Made by a program: the position numbers and the translations under genes. From positions 1 through 64,000 of the forward strand of contig JAAEAF010003335.1 of NCBI GenBank assembly GCA_011037195.1: a DNA stretch of 64,000 bases, in the 5' to 3' direction. Origin of the DNA: Triatoma infestans (Eukaryota; Arthropoda; Insecta; Hemiptera; Reduviidae). Below, piece by piece: positions 36,287 through 47,580 of this stretch. Position 1 is the stretch's first letter; each line of letters starts with the position of its first letter. The notes beneath the pieces are model-generated. The model ran no database searches. It was not told where the DNA came from and was given only the letters and a program-made list of their open reading frames with translations.

Positions 36287-37306
36287 GCAACATGCCTGTC
36301 CGGCTTCTCAATACTTCAACTCCACCGTTTTAATGGTCATCCTATATCCCCTTTATTGACCATCAAAAGTAGTCTTGTCGTTGTCATAAGATTATGATGC
36401 TCTTTTCCAATTGTCTTTTCCATCTTCTATAAAATCGTTAATATTGTACATCTTTAATTCTTCTCGTTAGTTGTCATTACTTATCCAATCTCTTTTTGTG
36501 CAAGCTCTAACTTTTCTTAAAAATTTCATCATCTTTTTGCTTTGTTGAGTGCTTTTATTTTAGTCCTATTAACCCAAGCAGCGGTACAGCCATAGTTTTG
36601 GGAGTTTTATTTTTGTTTGTCTTATTTTTAGGCCATGTATTTATTGCATCACAGGCAGCTTGAAATTTATTTATTTTATTTGTATATGATTTATCTGGAT
36701 GAAAACCAACTACACAGCTTAAATAATTGAAATACGAGAATCAGAAGATTATTCTTGTTGGCCGTTAGTTGTAATATGAAAACAAAAATTACTTGGCTAC
36801 TTGACCAATTGATGGTAAAAAAAAAAAAAAACCAAAAAATAAATTTTGTAATTGTTTTTTAATAATTGACAGTTCGACGTTTCGACAAACTTTGTTTTTC
36901 TTCTTCAGGAACAATATAAAACAAAATTAAAGAAAAAACAAAATTATAACATGAAACACAAACAAAAAACCAAATACATAGGTGTAATTTTTGTAGTATG
37001 TTATAATTTGTTTTTTCTTTAATTATTGTTTTATATTGAAGAAGACAAACAAAGTTTGTCGAAACGTCGAACTGTCAATTATTAAAAAACAATTACAAAA
37101 TTTATTTTTTGGTTTTGTTTTTTTTTTACCATCAATTGGTCGAGAAGCCAACTAATTTTTGTTTTCTTCATATGAAATACGAGAACTGTTCCAGTGGGTT
37201 ATCTTCTATAACTATTTTTGAACGAACAAGCAACTTTCCGTGGTGAGCCATAACTTTTGTTTCAGTAACAGCTATATTTGCAAACAACATCATCAACCTG
37301 CATTTG
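36257..37306 (-). pseudogene. LINE C-terminal fragment abutting gene copy 1
   Basis: The minus strand encodes a decayed non-LTR C-terminus (FNYLSCVVGFHPDKSYTNK, INKFQAACDAIN, and MAVPLL near 36590). It ends in an AAG-repeat tail against the AATAAT triplets of the gene exon. Matching fragments are at 40290-40580 and 56384-56950. The fragment is interrupted by a fold-back insertion (36741-37172). Confidence 0.6.
36741..37172. mobile_element. Fold-back insertion FB2 (Penelope-like inverted terminal repeats)
   Basis: A 432-bp insertion flanked by the 13-bp direct repeat TGAAATACGAGAA (36728-36740 and 37173-37185). The homologous uninterrupted site is at 40405-40417. The insert is an inverted repeat with arms of about 180 bp. 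The left side carries an extra 34 nt (36741-36774). Each arm contains (C/T)TGAAGA, then a stem (in the right arm GACAAAC-AAA-GTTTGTC, 37044-37060), then GAAACGTCG, resembling the core of a hammerhead ribozyme. Long target duplications, a 30-40 nt tail on one terminus and hammerhead motifs are features of Penelope-like elements. No protein is encoded, so it would be non-autonomous. Confidence 0.6.
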
Positions 37307-37706
37307 CCGAGATCTTTAAAATGATGTTTAACACGAAGGGCTGTTTGTTAGCTCATATTCCAAATCATTATATACAATTTAAACATTTATGGTAACTATG
37401 GTAACAGTTGCATGCTGTGTTTGATGTTGGAAATAAATAAAATTATCAGTTTGGTGATTTGTTTTAGAGGGAGAAAAGAATAAGTAAATAATACTTTGTT
37501 TCACAGCAGTAAACAAAATTATTTTAAATGATCTATTTTTAGTTGATTATTAAATTGATAATTTATTAATTTTACTTTACACACAAATTTATTGTTATAT
37601 CAAAAATTTTAACATTAAAATTAATAAATATCATTAATTCAAATAATATTTATGCAATTAATCTATTATATCAGGCTCGTTATTTCAAATAATTATTTGA
37701 TATAAT
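37307..37706 (+). repeat. Three-copy repeat RB, copy 2
   Basis: Matches 30463-30916 and 40578-41000 almost throughout. It directly follows the LINE fragment. Confidence 0.75.
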
Positions 37707-37818
37707 TTTTGCTAGCTGTGACGGAATATAGTATCCTAAGATTAATGGGACCCTCTGTTGTCTTTGTGGAGGTAATAACAGAAAATTGAAAAACTGTTCA
37801 GTAATGTTGCACTTCTGA

Positions 37819-39600
37819 TTAATCAATTTTCACGTTTGCCACCTCAACCCATGAAAGTAATCTATGGTTTAAGACTTGAGAAATCGGTTTAAGAGTGCAG
37901 TTAGCCAAGGCAATACATGTATAATTTAGAAGGCCAGAAGTACTGCCTTTCTTATGAACCATTACAGCGCGCATTTCTGCCCAGGATTTAGGAATTGTTT
38001 CATCCTGCAAGACTCTGTTGAAGACCGATCGCACTTTATATATCCACCTTCGGGCAGATTTTAAAGGAATTTATAGAAGACCGCTTCCTTGAGACCGTTT
38101 CTTTTGGAGACATTTATGGCTGAAACTAATTCTTCATAAGGCATGAAACAATCTAATATTGGGTTTAACATCCAATCAATGAATAGGTATCTACTGACCT
38201 TAGGCGATATATATTGCGAAAAATAGTTCCAATTTTGAAGTTGAAATCATGCACTGGGCACTATATCGTTTTCTGTATTTATTATTACTGACCAGAAACT
38301 TTTACCTTAGAAAGGAAATCAATTATGATCTGTTCTTATGCTGATTTTTTTTCATTTTAACTAATTTTTTATAATTCTTTTTTAAGTTAAATAATCCGAG
38401 CTAGTACTGAAGGAAAAACCGCCCATCTTTCAAGCTTTAAGTTTACTTTTAACATCTTTTTTTAGTTCGCGACAGTTCTACATTGTACCGGGTTTTGAAA
38501 GAGGCATGGCGCCCGGAGCTTCTAAGTGAAAAATACTTAAGTTCCATCTGTAGCAGATACTTTACTTGCCGCTATAAATCTTTCATAAAGTTCATTAACA
38601 CTATCGCAAGCGATTTCGGTGAATCAAAATACTTATTATTAAGTTTGAGTTTAAAAGCGGAAGCCTTAACAGCATCCCATTTATTGGTTACACTCTGTCT
38701 CTGCAACTCTGCACTGATATAATTATGCTCATTCACTATGTTACAATTGGAGACCCGGTAATTAAAATCGCCACCGTATAAGAAAGAATAATTTACAAAG
38801 TTATTTGGTATTAAAGTTGCAATGCCATCCAATATTTCTAACAAACTGGGCAAATGTAAAGATGGAATCAAATGTATAAAACCTAAAATAACACTGTAGC
38901 AGATAGTTTTAACATTAACAAACAAGATTTAAAATATAAATTTTGTAATCTTATTACATGTAATATTAATGGAGACATATTGAAATAAATAAATAAAAGC
39001 ATTAACAAATAGCCAGGGTTCACAGTTTTCAATAACATCTACAACAAACACATTGCCGCAACATAACAAAGCCAGGCCTCCATTTTTTCTACCTACCGAT
39101 TTTTGAGGAATTGCAGTAGTAATAATTTTATAGTTAGATAGGGAAGAGGGAGGGCCAGAACTAAAAACATCGCCATCAGCATGCATTTCTGATAAACAAA
39201 TCAAACAATTTTGACAATATTCATTTGAAATGTCCACAATATTTTTAATTCCACGTAATCATATTCACACTTGAAAGAGAAACGCCATTAGAAAGTCTAG
39301 TGTCAAACCGGTAGTTTAGCCCAGTGTTGTGAACCTCCTTAACTAGTATCTCCATGTTTTCATTTGGTAACTCAGCCAAGTTGTGCAAAATAATATTCTT
39401 ACGATTAATATCATTTCGTAGTGTTACAGACCGACGAACTAAACTCATGAATATTTTCAGTTATTCGCAGTGTGCTTTCTAATTTAGTGATTCTTTCCTT
39501 TACAGATTCCAGTTCAGTTTGTACGTTGCCTTTGCCAACATTTTCCTGGACCTGAGCGATCAGATAATAAATAGAACGAAGATCAGTCTCTTTCTCAGAA
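37819..39600 (-). pseudogene. Non-LTR retrotransposon relic (ORF1-like, endonuclease, RT)
   Basis: Minus-strand pieces in order. An ORF1-like piece (LESVKERITKLESTLR, RKNIILHNLAELPNE) lies at 39600-39245. An apurinic-type endonuclease follows (LICLSEMHADGDVF, GGLALLCCG, GGDFNYRVSN) at 39237-38572. The start of the RT follows (IPKSWAEMRAVMVHKKGS, LNYTCIALANCTLKPIS) at 38034-37819. Frames are broken and most of the RT is missing. The clade is not assigned. Confidence 0.65.
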
Positions 39601-40289
39601 TTATTTGAGGCATTATGTGCAATGATAAAAATGGTAATTATTTGTATTGCTCTATGAATTACTGTATATTATAATTTTTAATTCGTTTTTTTGTTTTTTT
39701 TTTTACTATTATTATTTTTTGTTTAATTTCTTATTTAAGAGATAATTCCTTCTAACTTTTAATTACCAGTATCTAATACTTATAAAATAACTAAAATTTA
39801 ATAAAGTTGAATAATTTTTTCTTTTTTTAATTAATGAAAAGTTCGTCAGAAATAAATGTTTAAATGAATAAATGAAATAAATAGCAGATAAACAAGTGGC
39901 TCAGTACTTTAAAACTAAAACTGACGGATAAACAAACATGTACACTGGATTTGCTTCAAGTTTATGAGCTCCCCCCACTAACAATTATAAGCACCGGTTA
40001 AATATTTAGCACAAACTTTATATATTAAAGTTACTGAATGTTTTGTACCTGTAATATTTGTAATGTTCGAGATAATAAAATATTTGACTTCACCAAGTCA
40101 CTGTTTAAAATAAAAAACTAATGACCATGAAAATGTCATTGCGTTTTAACAATTGTAACTAAGGACAAATAGAAACAGTATTTACACAAACGATATTTAC
40201 TGCGTGACTGACACACTCGAACTCTAAAACGGCTCCAACGATTTTCTTTAAACGCTGTATACAATTTGCACATATAAGTGAAGTTTAGC

Positions 40290-40580
40290 CAATGAACGAA
40301 TGTCTTATTTTTAGGCAATCTATTTATTGCATCACAGACAGTTTTAAATTTATTTATTTTGTAATCATTAGCTGGATGGAAGCTAACCTCACAGCCTGAA
40401 TAATTGAAATACAAGAACTGTTCTAGTGGGGGGGAGGGGTAAGCATTTATAACGATCCTCACCCAATTTATAACTATTTGGAACATATAGGCAACTTTCT
40501 GTAGTGAACCTTTAACTACAGCGTTTTAATGTACCCGTGTTTTAACTACAGCTATATTTGCCAACAGAACAGCTACCTGC
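40290..40580 (-). pseudogene. LINE C-terminal fragment
   Basis: The minus strand reads FNYSGCEVSFHP and INKFKTVCDAINRLPKNKT, the same C-terminal block as at 36590-36750 and 56770-56890. It preserves the uninterrupted target site of FB2 (40405-40417). Confidence 0.6.
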
Positions 40581-41000
40581 ATTTGCCGAGATCTTTAAAA
40601 TGAGCTCTGTTAGTTCATATTCCAAATCATTTTATACAATTGAAATATTTATGTAACTATGGCAACAGTTCCATGCCGTGTGTTTGATGATGGAAATAAA
40701 TAAAATTATCAGTTTGGTGATTTGTTTTAAGAGGGAGAATAGAATAAGTAAATAATGTTTCCTTTCACAGCAGTAAACAAAATTATTTTAAATGATCTAT
40801 TTATAGTTGATTATTAAATTGATAATCTATAAATTTTACTTTTACACAAATTTATTGTTATAACATAAAGTTCAACATTAAAATGAATAAATATCTTTAT
40901 TTCAAATAACATTTAGGAAACAAATTTATTATATCATGCTCGTTATTTCAAATAATTTTGTTGAAATATATTTTTTCACTTAATTATTTGTAATAATTTT
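40578..41000 (+). repeat. Three-copy repeat RB, copy 3
   Basis: Matches copies 1 and 2. Downstream (41060-42190) are more diverged dispersed repeats and no supported gene. Confidence 0.7.
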
Positions 41001-42418
41001 TGCTCAGCTGAGATGTACAGCTAGTATCCTAAGATTTATGGAACCAGTTGGTGTCATTGTGGAGGAAATCGCAGAAAATTGAAAAACCATCAGTTAACAT
41101 TTTCTTCAAACTCGGAATTTTGTAATAAAATTTAACTATGATTAATATTTTATAGTTGATAATATTGTCTAATTAACAGAAATGGTTCTTTAAATGAAAG
41201 CACAACCACAAACCTCCTCCACCAAAACTCCCATAAAATGAATTTTTCCAGATAAATGTTTCAAATAAAAGTCACAGACCAAGTTAAAAATGAAATTCAA
41301 ATGTCATCATGATTTTTATAGTTCCTCTTGTCTTGTAAGTTTTCTACGTATACTGTACTGGATCGACATGCCATTAGCTCTCAGAGGAGGCGATATAAGA
41401 AGCAGAACGAGAAGTTAAAGAGAGTAGGATCTAGTTACGCCTGGTTACAAAGTGGGCCTGACCATCAACATTCAACGACCGTTCACGACGGTGAATTCTC
41501 ACATCGTCTCTCTGCCAGTCACTCACTTTCTTCTCACGCTACTACACTCTCTTCTTTAAATTCCGCTGTGTGAGGTTCGTGCAGCGCTTAATATACTTTT
41601 CAGTTTATCGCGTTTATCTCGAAAACGGCTGGAAACTTTTCTTAAAACGCTTTATACTTTTATATCTGCTCGACATCGCTTTATAATCTGCACCACCATT
41701 ATTTGTAATATTTTCCGGGAAAATTTATTTTTTCAGGGTTTCTCCGGGAACAACAGCGTTGAGATGACCATTAAAGTACCACTTCCGAACAATGTATGGT
41801 TCTGCAATCTTTATAACCTTAATATAGGTACTTAAACATGGCTACAATTCCATATTTGGGCAAAATCGATTAACGGAAGAGCGATTTTATCGAATAGGTT
41901 TTGGAGTCTTTTGGCCCAAAAGGACAGGATTTCCTTTAACTTTGAAGCGCTACTGCTTTCATTTTACTTGGTTCTTTCATTTTAACCATTTTTTTAACCA
42001 AGAAAATTGATTTTAATCAGTTGTGAGGAATTTATGGCGTTAAATTTCAAGTGTTATATGCAGTGGGCTCAATTATTGTGGTGTGCTCTACTGGACTTTA
42101 GCATTACCTGGCACCTGTCTACATTTATGCTAGGACAAATGGTAAAATTTGAGTTAAATGAAAATGTAAAAGAAGTCGTTAACTATTTTGTACCAGATTC
42201 TTTTTTTATTTTTATTTACTTGCAATACAGTTCCAATACAAAATGTATTCTGCCTGTATGCTGTTGTCTCTGAATGAATTGACGTGGAGAACGTGTGCAG
42301 GTACCCCAACTAGTGATGGCCCTGTTGGAGTGATTTGTTTATGAAGTGAAGAAATGAAATGTGTACTGCTACTTCATAATGTCATTCAATGAGGTCTATC
42401 AGTCAGTATGAAGTTTGT

Positions 42419-45370
42419 CTACGGTGGATGTAACAAGTCTTGTGGCCATCTAAATTTTAGTCTTCTTTCTGGAACTAGAGTTGTTCGTAAATTGTTGATG
42501 AGAAGATTTGTATGATCGCTGAGTTTGACGTGATACTTAGTGTACAGTCGATGTGCTGCTTGTTGTACTGTTTCAGTGTTTGTGTCTTTATGTATTGTTT
42601 CGTTTTGTAACATAGAAAGGAGATGAAAGGATAGTCCGCAGTGTGCAAGATTGGAATGTCTGAATTTTTTCAAATATATCTTTTAGCCGCTCCCCAAAGC
42701 TGAAGTCCGTATGTCCAAAGTGGTTTCAGAGAGTCTTGTAAATTAGGAGTTTGTTGTTTATGTTTAATGTGGATCTTCTCTTTAGTAATCTGTGTAACTG
42801 TTTGAAACGTAAATTAAGTTCAAGTCTTTTAGTCTTTACACGTGTTGTCTAAGTTAGTCGCTGTCCAAGTGACAAAGTCACAAGTGACTTCCCTAAATAA
42901 GTTACTGACTTAGTCAATGGTAAAGGTTCGTCACAGGTATACCTTCCGTCTTTTTTAGAGTAAATATACTGTTTTTGTTTTGTTTATATTGAGTTTAATT
43001 TTCCATGTGATGTTCCAGTTATGCAAGTTAGTCAAATGCTGCTCCAGTATTAATTTGTTAGTTATTATGTCTGTGTTGGTAACAAGTAGTGGTATGTCAT
43101 CCGCATAGGTCGTAGTTACAATATTCGGCTATTCAGGTATGTTGTATGTGTAAATATTGTGGTCCCAGAACATTCCCCTTGGGGCTCCAGCCTCAATGGG
43201 ATGGATGTCAAAGATAACTGTATTTACCCTAATACTGAAGAATCTGTTCTCAAGAGAAGATTTTAGTAAAAAGTAATAAGTGAAAGGTAAAATTCTTTTT
43301 AGTTCGACGAGCAACCTGGGGCAACCTTTATCGAAGGCTTATGAAACATCTATGAAAATGCCTGCACATATCTGTTTGGATTCGAGGGCCTTAGCAATGT
43401 GTGTTGTGACTCTTTATATTTGAAATAGTAGAGTGCTGTTGCCTGAAGCCAAATTGATACTGTGGCATAGTACGGTCTGCATAGAGTGTAAGTCGTTTTA
43501 TGAGCAGTTTTTCTAGTAATTTTCCCAGAATCGGAAGCAAACTAATTGGTCTGTAGGAAGTAGGCTCTATAGGAGATTTGTCAGGTGGATCACAGTCACT
43601 AAGGAATATTTCCACATAAGAGGGAAATAAGCAGTCCTTAGTGATGCATTAAATAGAAACGTGAGATACAGTATTGTCTTTTTTGGCAATAGTTTTGGGT
43701 GTCTGCAGTAATGACATCGTATTCCGGGGATTTCTTGTTTGGCAAGTTCTTAATAACATGTTGTACTTCTGCGGGTGTAAAAGGTTTTGGCGGAAGTGAA
43801 AGTTGGGGTTGTTCATATGATTCATTTCTTGTTCCATTGTAAGTCTCTTCTTCTGGATAGTTATGAGGCTGGAAAACTTGTTGGAGGTGGTGGGAGAAAA
43901 GTGAGGCTTTTTCTTCGTCAGTTGTGGTCTAGTTTCCACTTTCATTCCTTAAAGGTGGTGTGACAGGTATCTAGTGCAAAATACGTTTTGTCGTTCTCCA
44001 TAAACAGTTATCTCCGGTGGTAAGGGATTGCAAGTATTGCTCTTGCCTTTCAGAAAGTCGTTTAGTTTAGTGCTAAGATGTCTTGTGATTTGGTTGTAGT
44101 GCGTCCTGTGTCATGGTAGACGTGTGCGTTGCCATTGTTTTCATAGAGTTCGCTTTTCGCGCAACAGTAGTCTAATATGGTGAGGTAAAATATGGTTCGC
44201 GGTTTGTGTCGATGATTGTGTGTAGCCTGTGATTTATGTATTGTTGTTTGGGTTAGTGTTGTAAATGCTTGTACTTTCCTTGTCAAGTTCGTCAGAAGTC
44301 TTCAAGGATATGTTTAAGTTAATTGTGGAGTTGATTTTATTTTGAAAATCTTTTACATCAGACACCCTCGATTACTCTAGGGTATTTTGGGTTTGCACAA
44401 AGATTTAAATTAGACTAAGTAATACTGCAGAGGATTTGAATCCAGGTCGGGAAGTGTTTTGATACTTAGATTATGTGTGGCTATACCTTTGATTAAGAAG
44501 AAGTCTAAGACATCAGGAATTCAGTGACGATCAACTGGCTAATTTGTGGGAGAGGAAGGTGCAATTGGAATAGGTTGTGTTTATGTATAATCATCAGAGA
44601 CATTTTCCGTGGTAGCCTGCTTCATTTGTGGTCATCGACCGGTTTCGGGCATTCGCCCATCTTCAGGATGCGTTTTTCAGACCGTGTGACAATACAGACT
44701 CGAGAGTAACTTAGTTCACATTTAAAATTTTAAAAAATATCTCAGTTAGAGTGAAACTAAGTTACTCTCGAGTCTGTGTTGTCACACTGTCTGAAAAACG
44801 CATCCTGAAGATGGGCGAACGCCCGAAACCGGTCGTGACCACAAAAGAAGCAGCTACCACGGAAAATATCTCTGATGCTTTCCAGCTCTGCGGAACCAAC
44901 CACCACAACATTTATGTATAATGTTGTATAATATTCCACCTGATGGTGATTTCAGACGGGAGCCCTAGAAGATGTGTTTTGCATTAAAATTACCTCTAAT
45001 GATAACCCTTTGTTTTGCTATTAGAAGAAGTTCATCGAATATCCAAGATTCTAATCGGTGATTTGGAGATCTATAAAAAGAAAATTGCTACTGTACCTGT
45101 GTCCGTGTAAAGTTTGATAGCAGTCATCCGTATAGCATCAGTTTGTGGTAGCATTACAACTTTGTGTTCTATGTATTTGTTTATAAGTACGCTGTGCTTC
45201 CGCGGGGGGTATTTTGCGGGTGGTCATTTTTTTAAAGAGTGAAGTAGGGCAAAGAGAAGTATGACCGAGATGTAAAGTGAGTTTCAGTTATGAGAGCTAA
45301 GTCAAGATGGTTATCTGTAATAAATTGAATATGTTTAGAAAGTAGTCCGTTTGCGTTCCAGAGAAGTATT
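42419..45370 (-). pseudogene. Jockey-type ORF2 (endonuclease and reverse transcriptase)
   Basis: The endonuclease begins ILLWNANGLLSKH at about 45370, with ITETHFTS and a GNFNAKH block. RT blocks include SYRPISLLPILGKLLEKLL (43570), YQFGFRQQHST, and GAPRGMFWDHNIYTYNIPE (43180). The C-terminal part at 42673-42419 includes HSNLAHCGL and RLKFRWPQDLL. Catalytic Asp motifs lie in broken frames. The fold-back at 44592-44910 interrupts the endonuclease region. Confidence 0.7.
44592..44910. mobile_element. Fold-back insertion FB1 (Penelope-like inverted terminal repeats)
   Basis: A 319-bp insertion in the Jockey relic, flanked by the 12-bp direct repeat TTTATGTATAAT (44580-44591, 44911-44922). It consists of two inverted arms of about 125 bp around a 30-bp spacer (about 44721-44752). 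The right arm has 33 extra nt (44878-44910). Each arm has CTGAAGA-T-GGGCG-AA-CGCCC-GAAACCGGTC (right arm 44805-44833), a hammerhead-like core. Single copies are at 46459-46622 and 63747-63908, with decayed ones at 13500-13600 and 16838-16895. Confidence 0.65.
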
Positions 45371-46260
45371 CATAAATGTGACATTAGTTCTGTTGCAGCA
45401 GTGATGGCAGAATTTGCTGTATGTTTGAGACTAAGTGGGTGAGTATCTGAGTAAGTTGGTTGCAGTACTGTCCGTATAGTGTTGGAAATTAGAGTTGTAA
45501 GCGATTCATTTAGAGTAGGCAGACTGTGGTTGGATGTTGTTGGTACATTTTGTCGGTGTAGTGATGCTGCTGATGCTGTCTTCTTTATAGCCTGTTTCTT
45601 CTTTGGGTCCATCACCAAATCTGTATCATTTGTTATAGCTTCTGTAGAGTGCGCATTTGGGAGGTATATACTTTAATTTAACACACATTTGAGAAGGGTG
45701 CTGTTCGCTACATTTTACGCACTTTGAAATGTGATTGCAATAGCGTTTTGTGTGACCATCTTCTTGGCAGGTAATACATTGTACTATATGTCTTGTGGTT
45801 TCGGCTCTTCTACCTTAATAATAGTGTTTAATATATGCTTTATTTTGAAAACATCTGTATTATTTTGGGCTTGCTTAAGATCGACAAAGAAGATCGGAAG
45901 AGGTGTTTTGGTTGCTTGGTGCAATGCATTAACTATCTGAATAACAGTATGGTCCTGGCTTGCTAGTTCGTCAGCAATTGCTTTTATATCGGTGATGTGA
46001 TGGAGGTTTCTTACAGTACGATACGGTAAGATTTGTCCTCTTTCAATTGCTAGGCATGAAAATCACAGTTCTCTCTTTTGAACAAATGCACTAGTTTTCT
46101 ATAGTCGTCGGGGTGCTAGGAAGTATTTTAACCTACTTAATTTTTACATATGCATTTAAATTTGTCAAGACCTTCACGCAGTTTATTATAATTTGATACA
46201 TTCCTTAGAAAAAAGACCACTGCCTTTTCTGTGTTCGGTGCCAAATCCATTTGGAAACGA
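45370..46260 (-). pseudogene. Jockey-type ORF1 (nucleic-acid-binding, zinc knuckles)
   Basis: Minus-strand reading gives NKLREGLDKFKC, the pre-knuckle domain (RKLVHLFKRENCDFHA, ALHQATKTPLPIFFVDLKQA) and knuckles CITCQEDGHTKRYC and CVKCSEQHPSQMC (45780-45690). The C-terminal tail starts about 45618. ORF1 proteins coat the element RNA. A frame break near 46100 makes it a pseudogene. Confidence 0.7.
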
Positions 46261-46458
46261 ACCAAATGGAAACGCGATTACACGAAGTTCGTCACTAACT
46301 TATTGAAAAAACAATACATACTTAATACACAACACTTAGTTACCAACTTTTATCAATAGAATTGTCACAATTGAATGTTATCCAATTGTAGCAGTATAAT
46401 ACTGACATTTTAATGTTTGTCACTCACAATGTAAATATTGTGTGTGTAAATGATTGGG

Positions 46459-46622
46459 TTGTAAACTGAATTTGCTCTGTGCAAGTCTGTGTTATCACAC
46501 TGTGTGACAAACGCATCCTGAAGATGGCGAACGCCCGAAACCGGTCGATGACCACAAAAGGAAGTAGGCTATCATGGAAAATATCTCTGATGCTTTCCAG
46601 CTTTGCGAAACCAACCACAACA
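46459..46622 (+). mobile_element. Solo Penelope-like terminal repeat
   Basis: A single arm of the FB1 family, including CTGAAGATGGCGAACGCCC, GAAACCGGTCGATGACCAC and the 33-nt tail ending CCAACCACAACA. Confidence 0.6.
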
Positions 46623-46910
46623 AGTATGTTAATATTATTTAACAGAAAACAACTTGAAAAGAATTTATTATTGAAATCTGTTTCGTGCCAGATTTTTTTT
46701 ATATAAATTCAAATTAAATATATATAACAGGGAAGATCCAGCTGATGCAGCAGTTATTAATAAAAAAATGAAGCGATGTATATAATAATTATATTAATAA
46801 AAGAAACAGTACCTTAGTAAAAGCAAAATAAGAAATATAATAAATTTGTATAATAATCTTAAAACATAGAAAATGTGAATACCCAAACCAAAAATCTAAT
46901 AATTAAAAAG

Positions 46911-47030
46911 AAAAAATTCTCAGCCGAAATCTAAAGAAGAGAACTATCGATGATTATCAGTATGGCATTACCTAGCACTGCAGACGGAAGGCAAGTACTC
47001 TCCGAATTACAACCTGAACTCATACTCTGT
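46911..47030 (+). pseudogene. Broken fragment of unknown-gene exon A
   Basis: Preceded by the same leader as the intact copies (46683-46910). The start codon has become ATTCTC and the frame is disrupted. The homology stops after about 110 bp and jumps to sequence that lies in the downstream intron of copy 2 ('ctattttcgcgcgcttactgtc', compare 48623), indicating a deletion. Confidence 0.7.
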
Positions 47031-47580
47031 TCTATTTTCGCGCGCTTACTGTCATGAAGGCCAACTATAAGTTAAGTTTAGCCAATGAATAATCAGAGAA
47101 GTTCAAATTTATTATACAATCAAGTACTATCATTGCCTTCTGAAACTAACGTTCAGTTGAATATCTTCTTCATCATTTTACAGATTTTTATTTATTTCTT
47201 TTGGAATTTCCTATCCTAACTCTATACGTAAATAATTCCTATCAAAGAATTTTAATTTGAAACTCTCTCTCTTAAAATTTAGTCTAAGGAAAAAGTGCCA
47301 TTTTATATATAATTTTTAGATAAAATCGTAATAGTATTTACACCTGATTTTTTTATTTTATATAAATTCAAATTAAATATCTATATGACAGGGTAGATCC
47401 AGCTGATGTAGTGGTTATTAATAAAAAAAAAAATGAAGCGATATATAATTAAATTATAAAAAACAGTACTTAGGAACAGCAACATAAAAATTTGTATATA
47501 ATTGATTTATACAATATAATCTTAACACGGAGAATATTGAATACCCAAAACTAAAATTTTATTAAATAATAAGAAAACAA

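Larger units (their letters stand above)
42200..46320 (-). mobile_element. Jockey-clade LINE, decayed
   Basis: A minus-strand element of about 4.1 kb with ORF1 (zinc knuckles), endonuclease and reverse transcriptase in canonical order. A T-rich run near 42205-42230 matches its A-rich 3' tail. Multiple frameshifts and stops occur. A fold-back (44592-44910) is nested in it. The 5' boundary near 46320 is approximate, set where sequence resembling 48175-48260 begins. Confidence 0.75.

Noticed and set aside
41328..41573. Plus-strand ORF of 81 residues
   Set aside because: Lies in repeated DNA with related, non-coding copies near 30110-30300 and 30950-31100.
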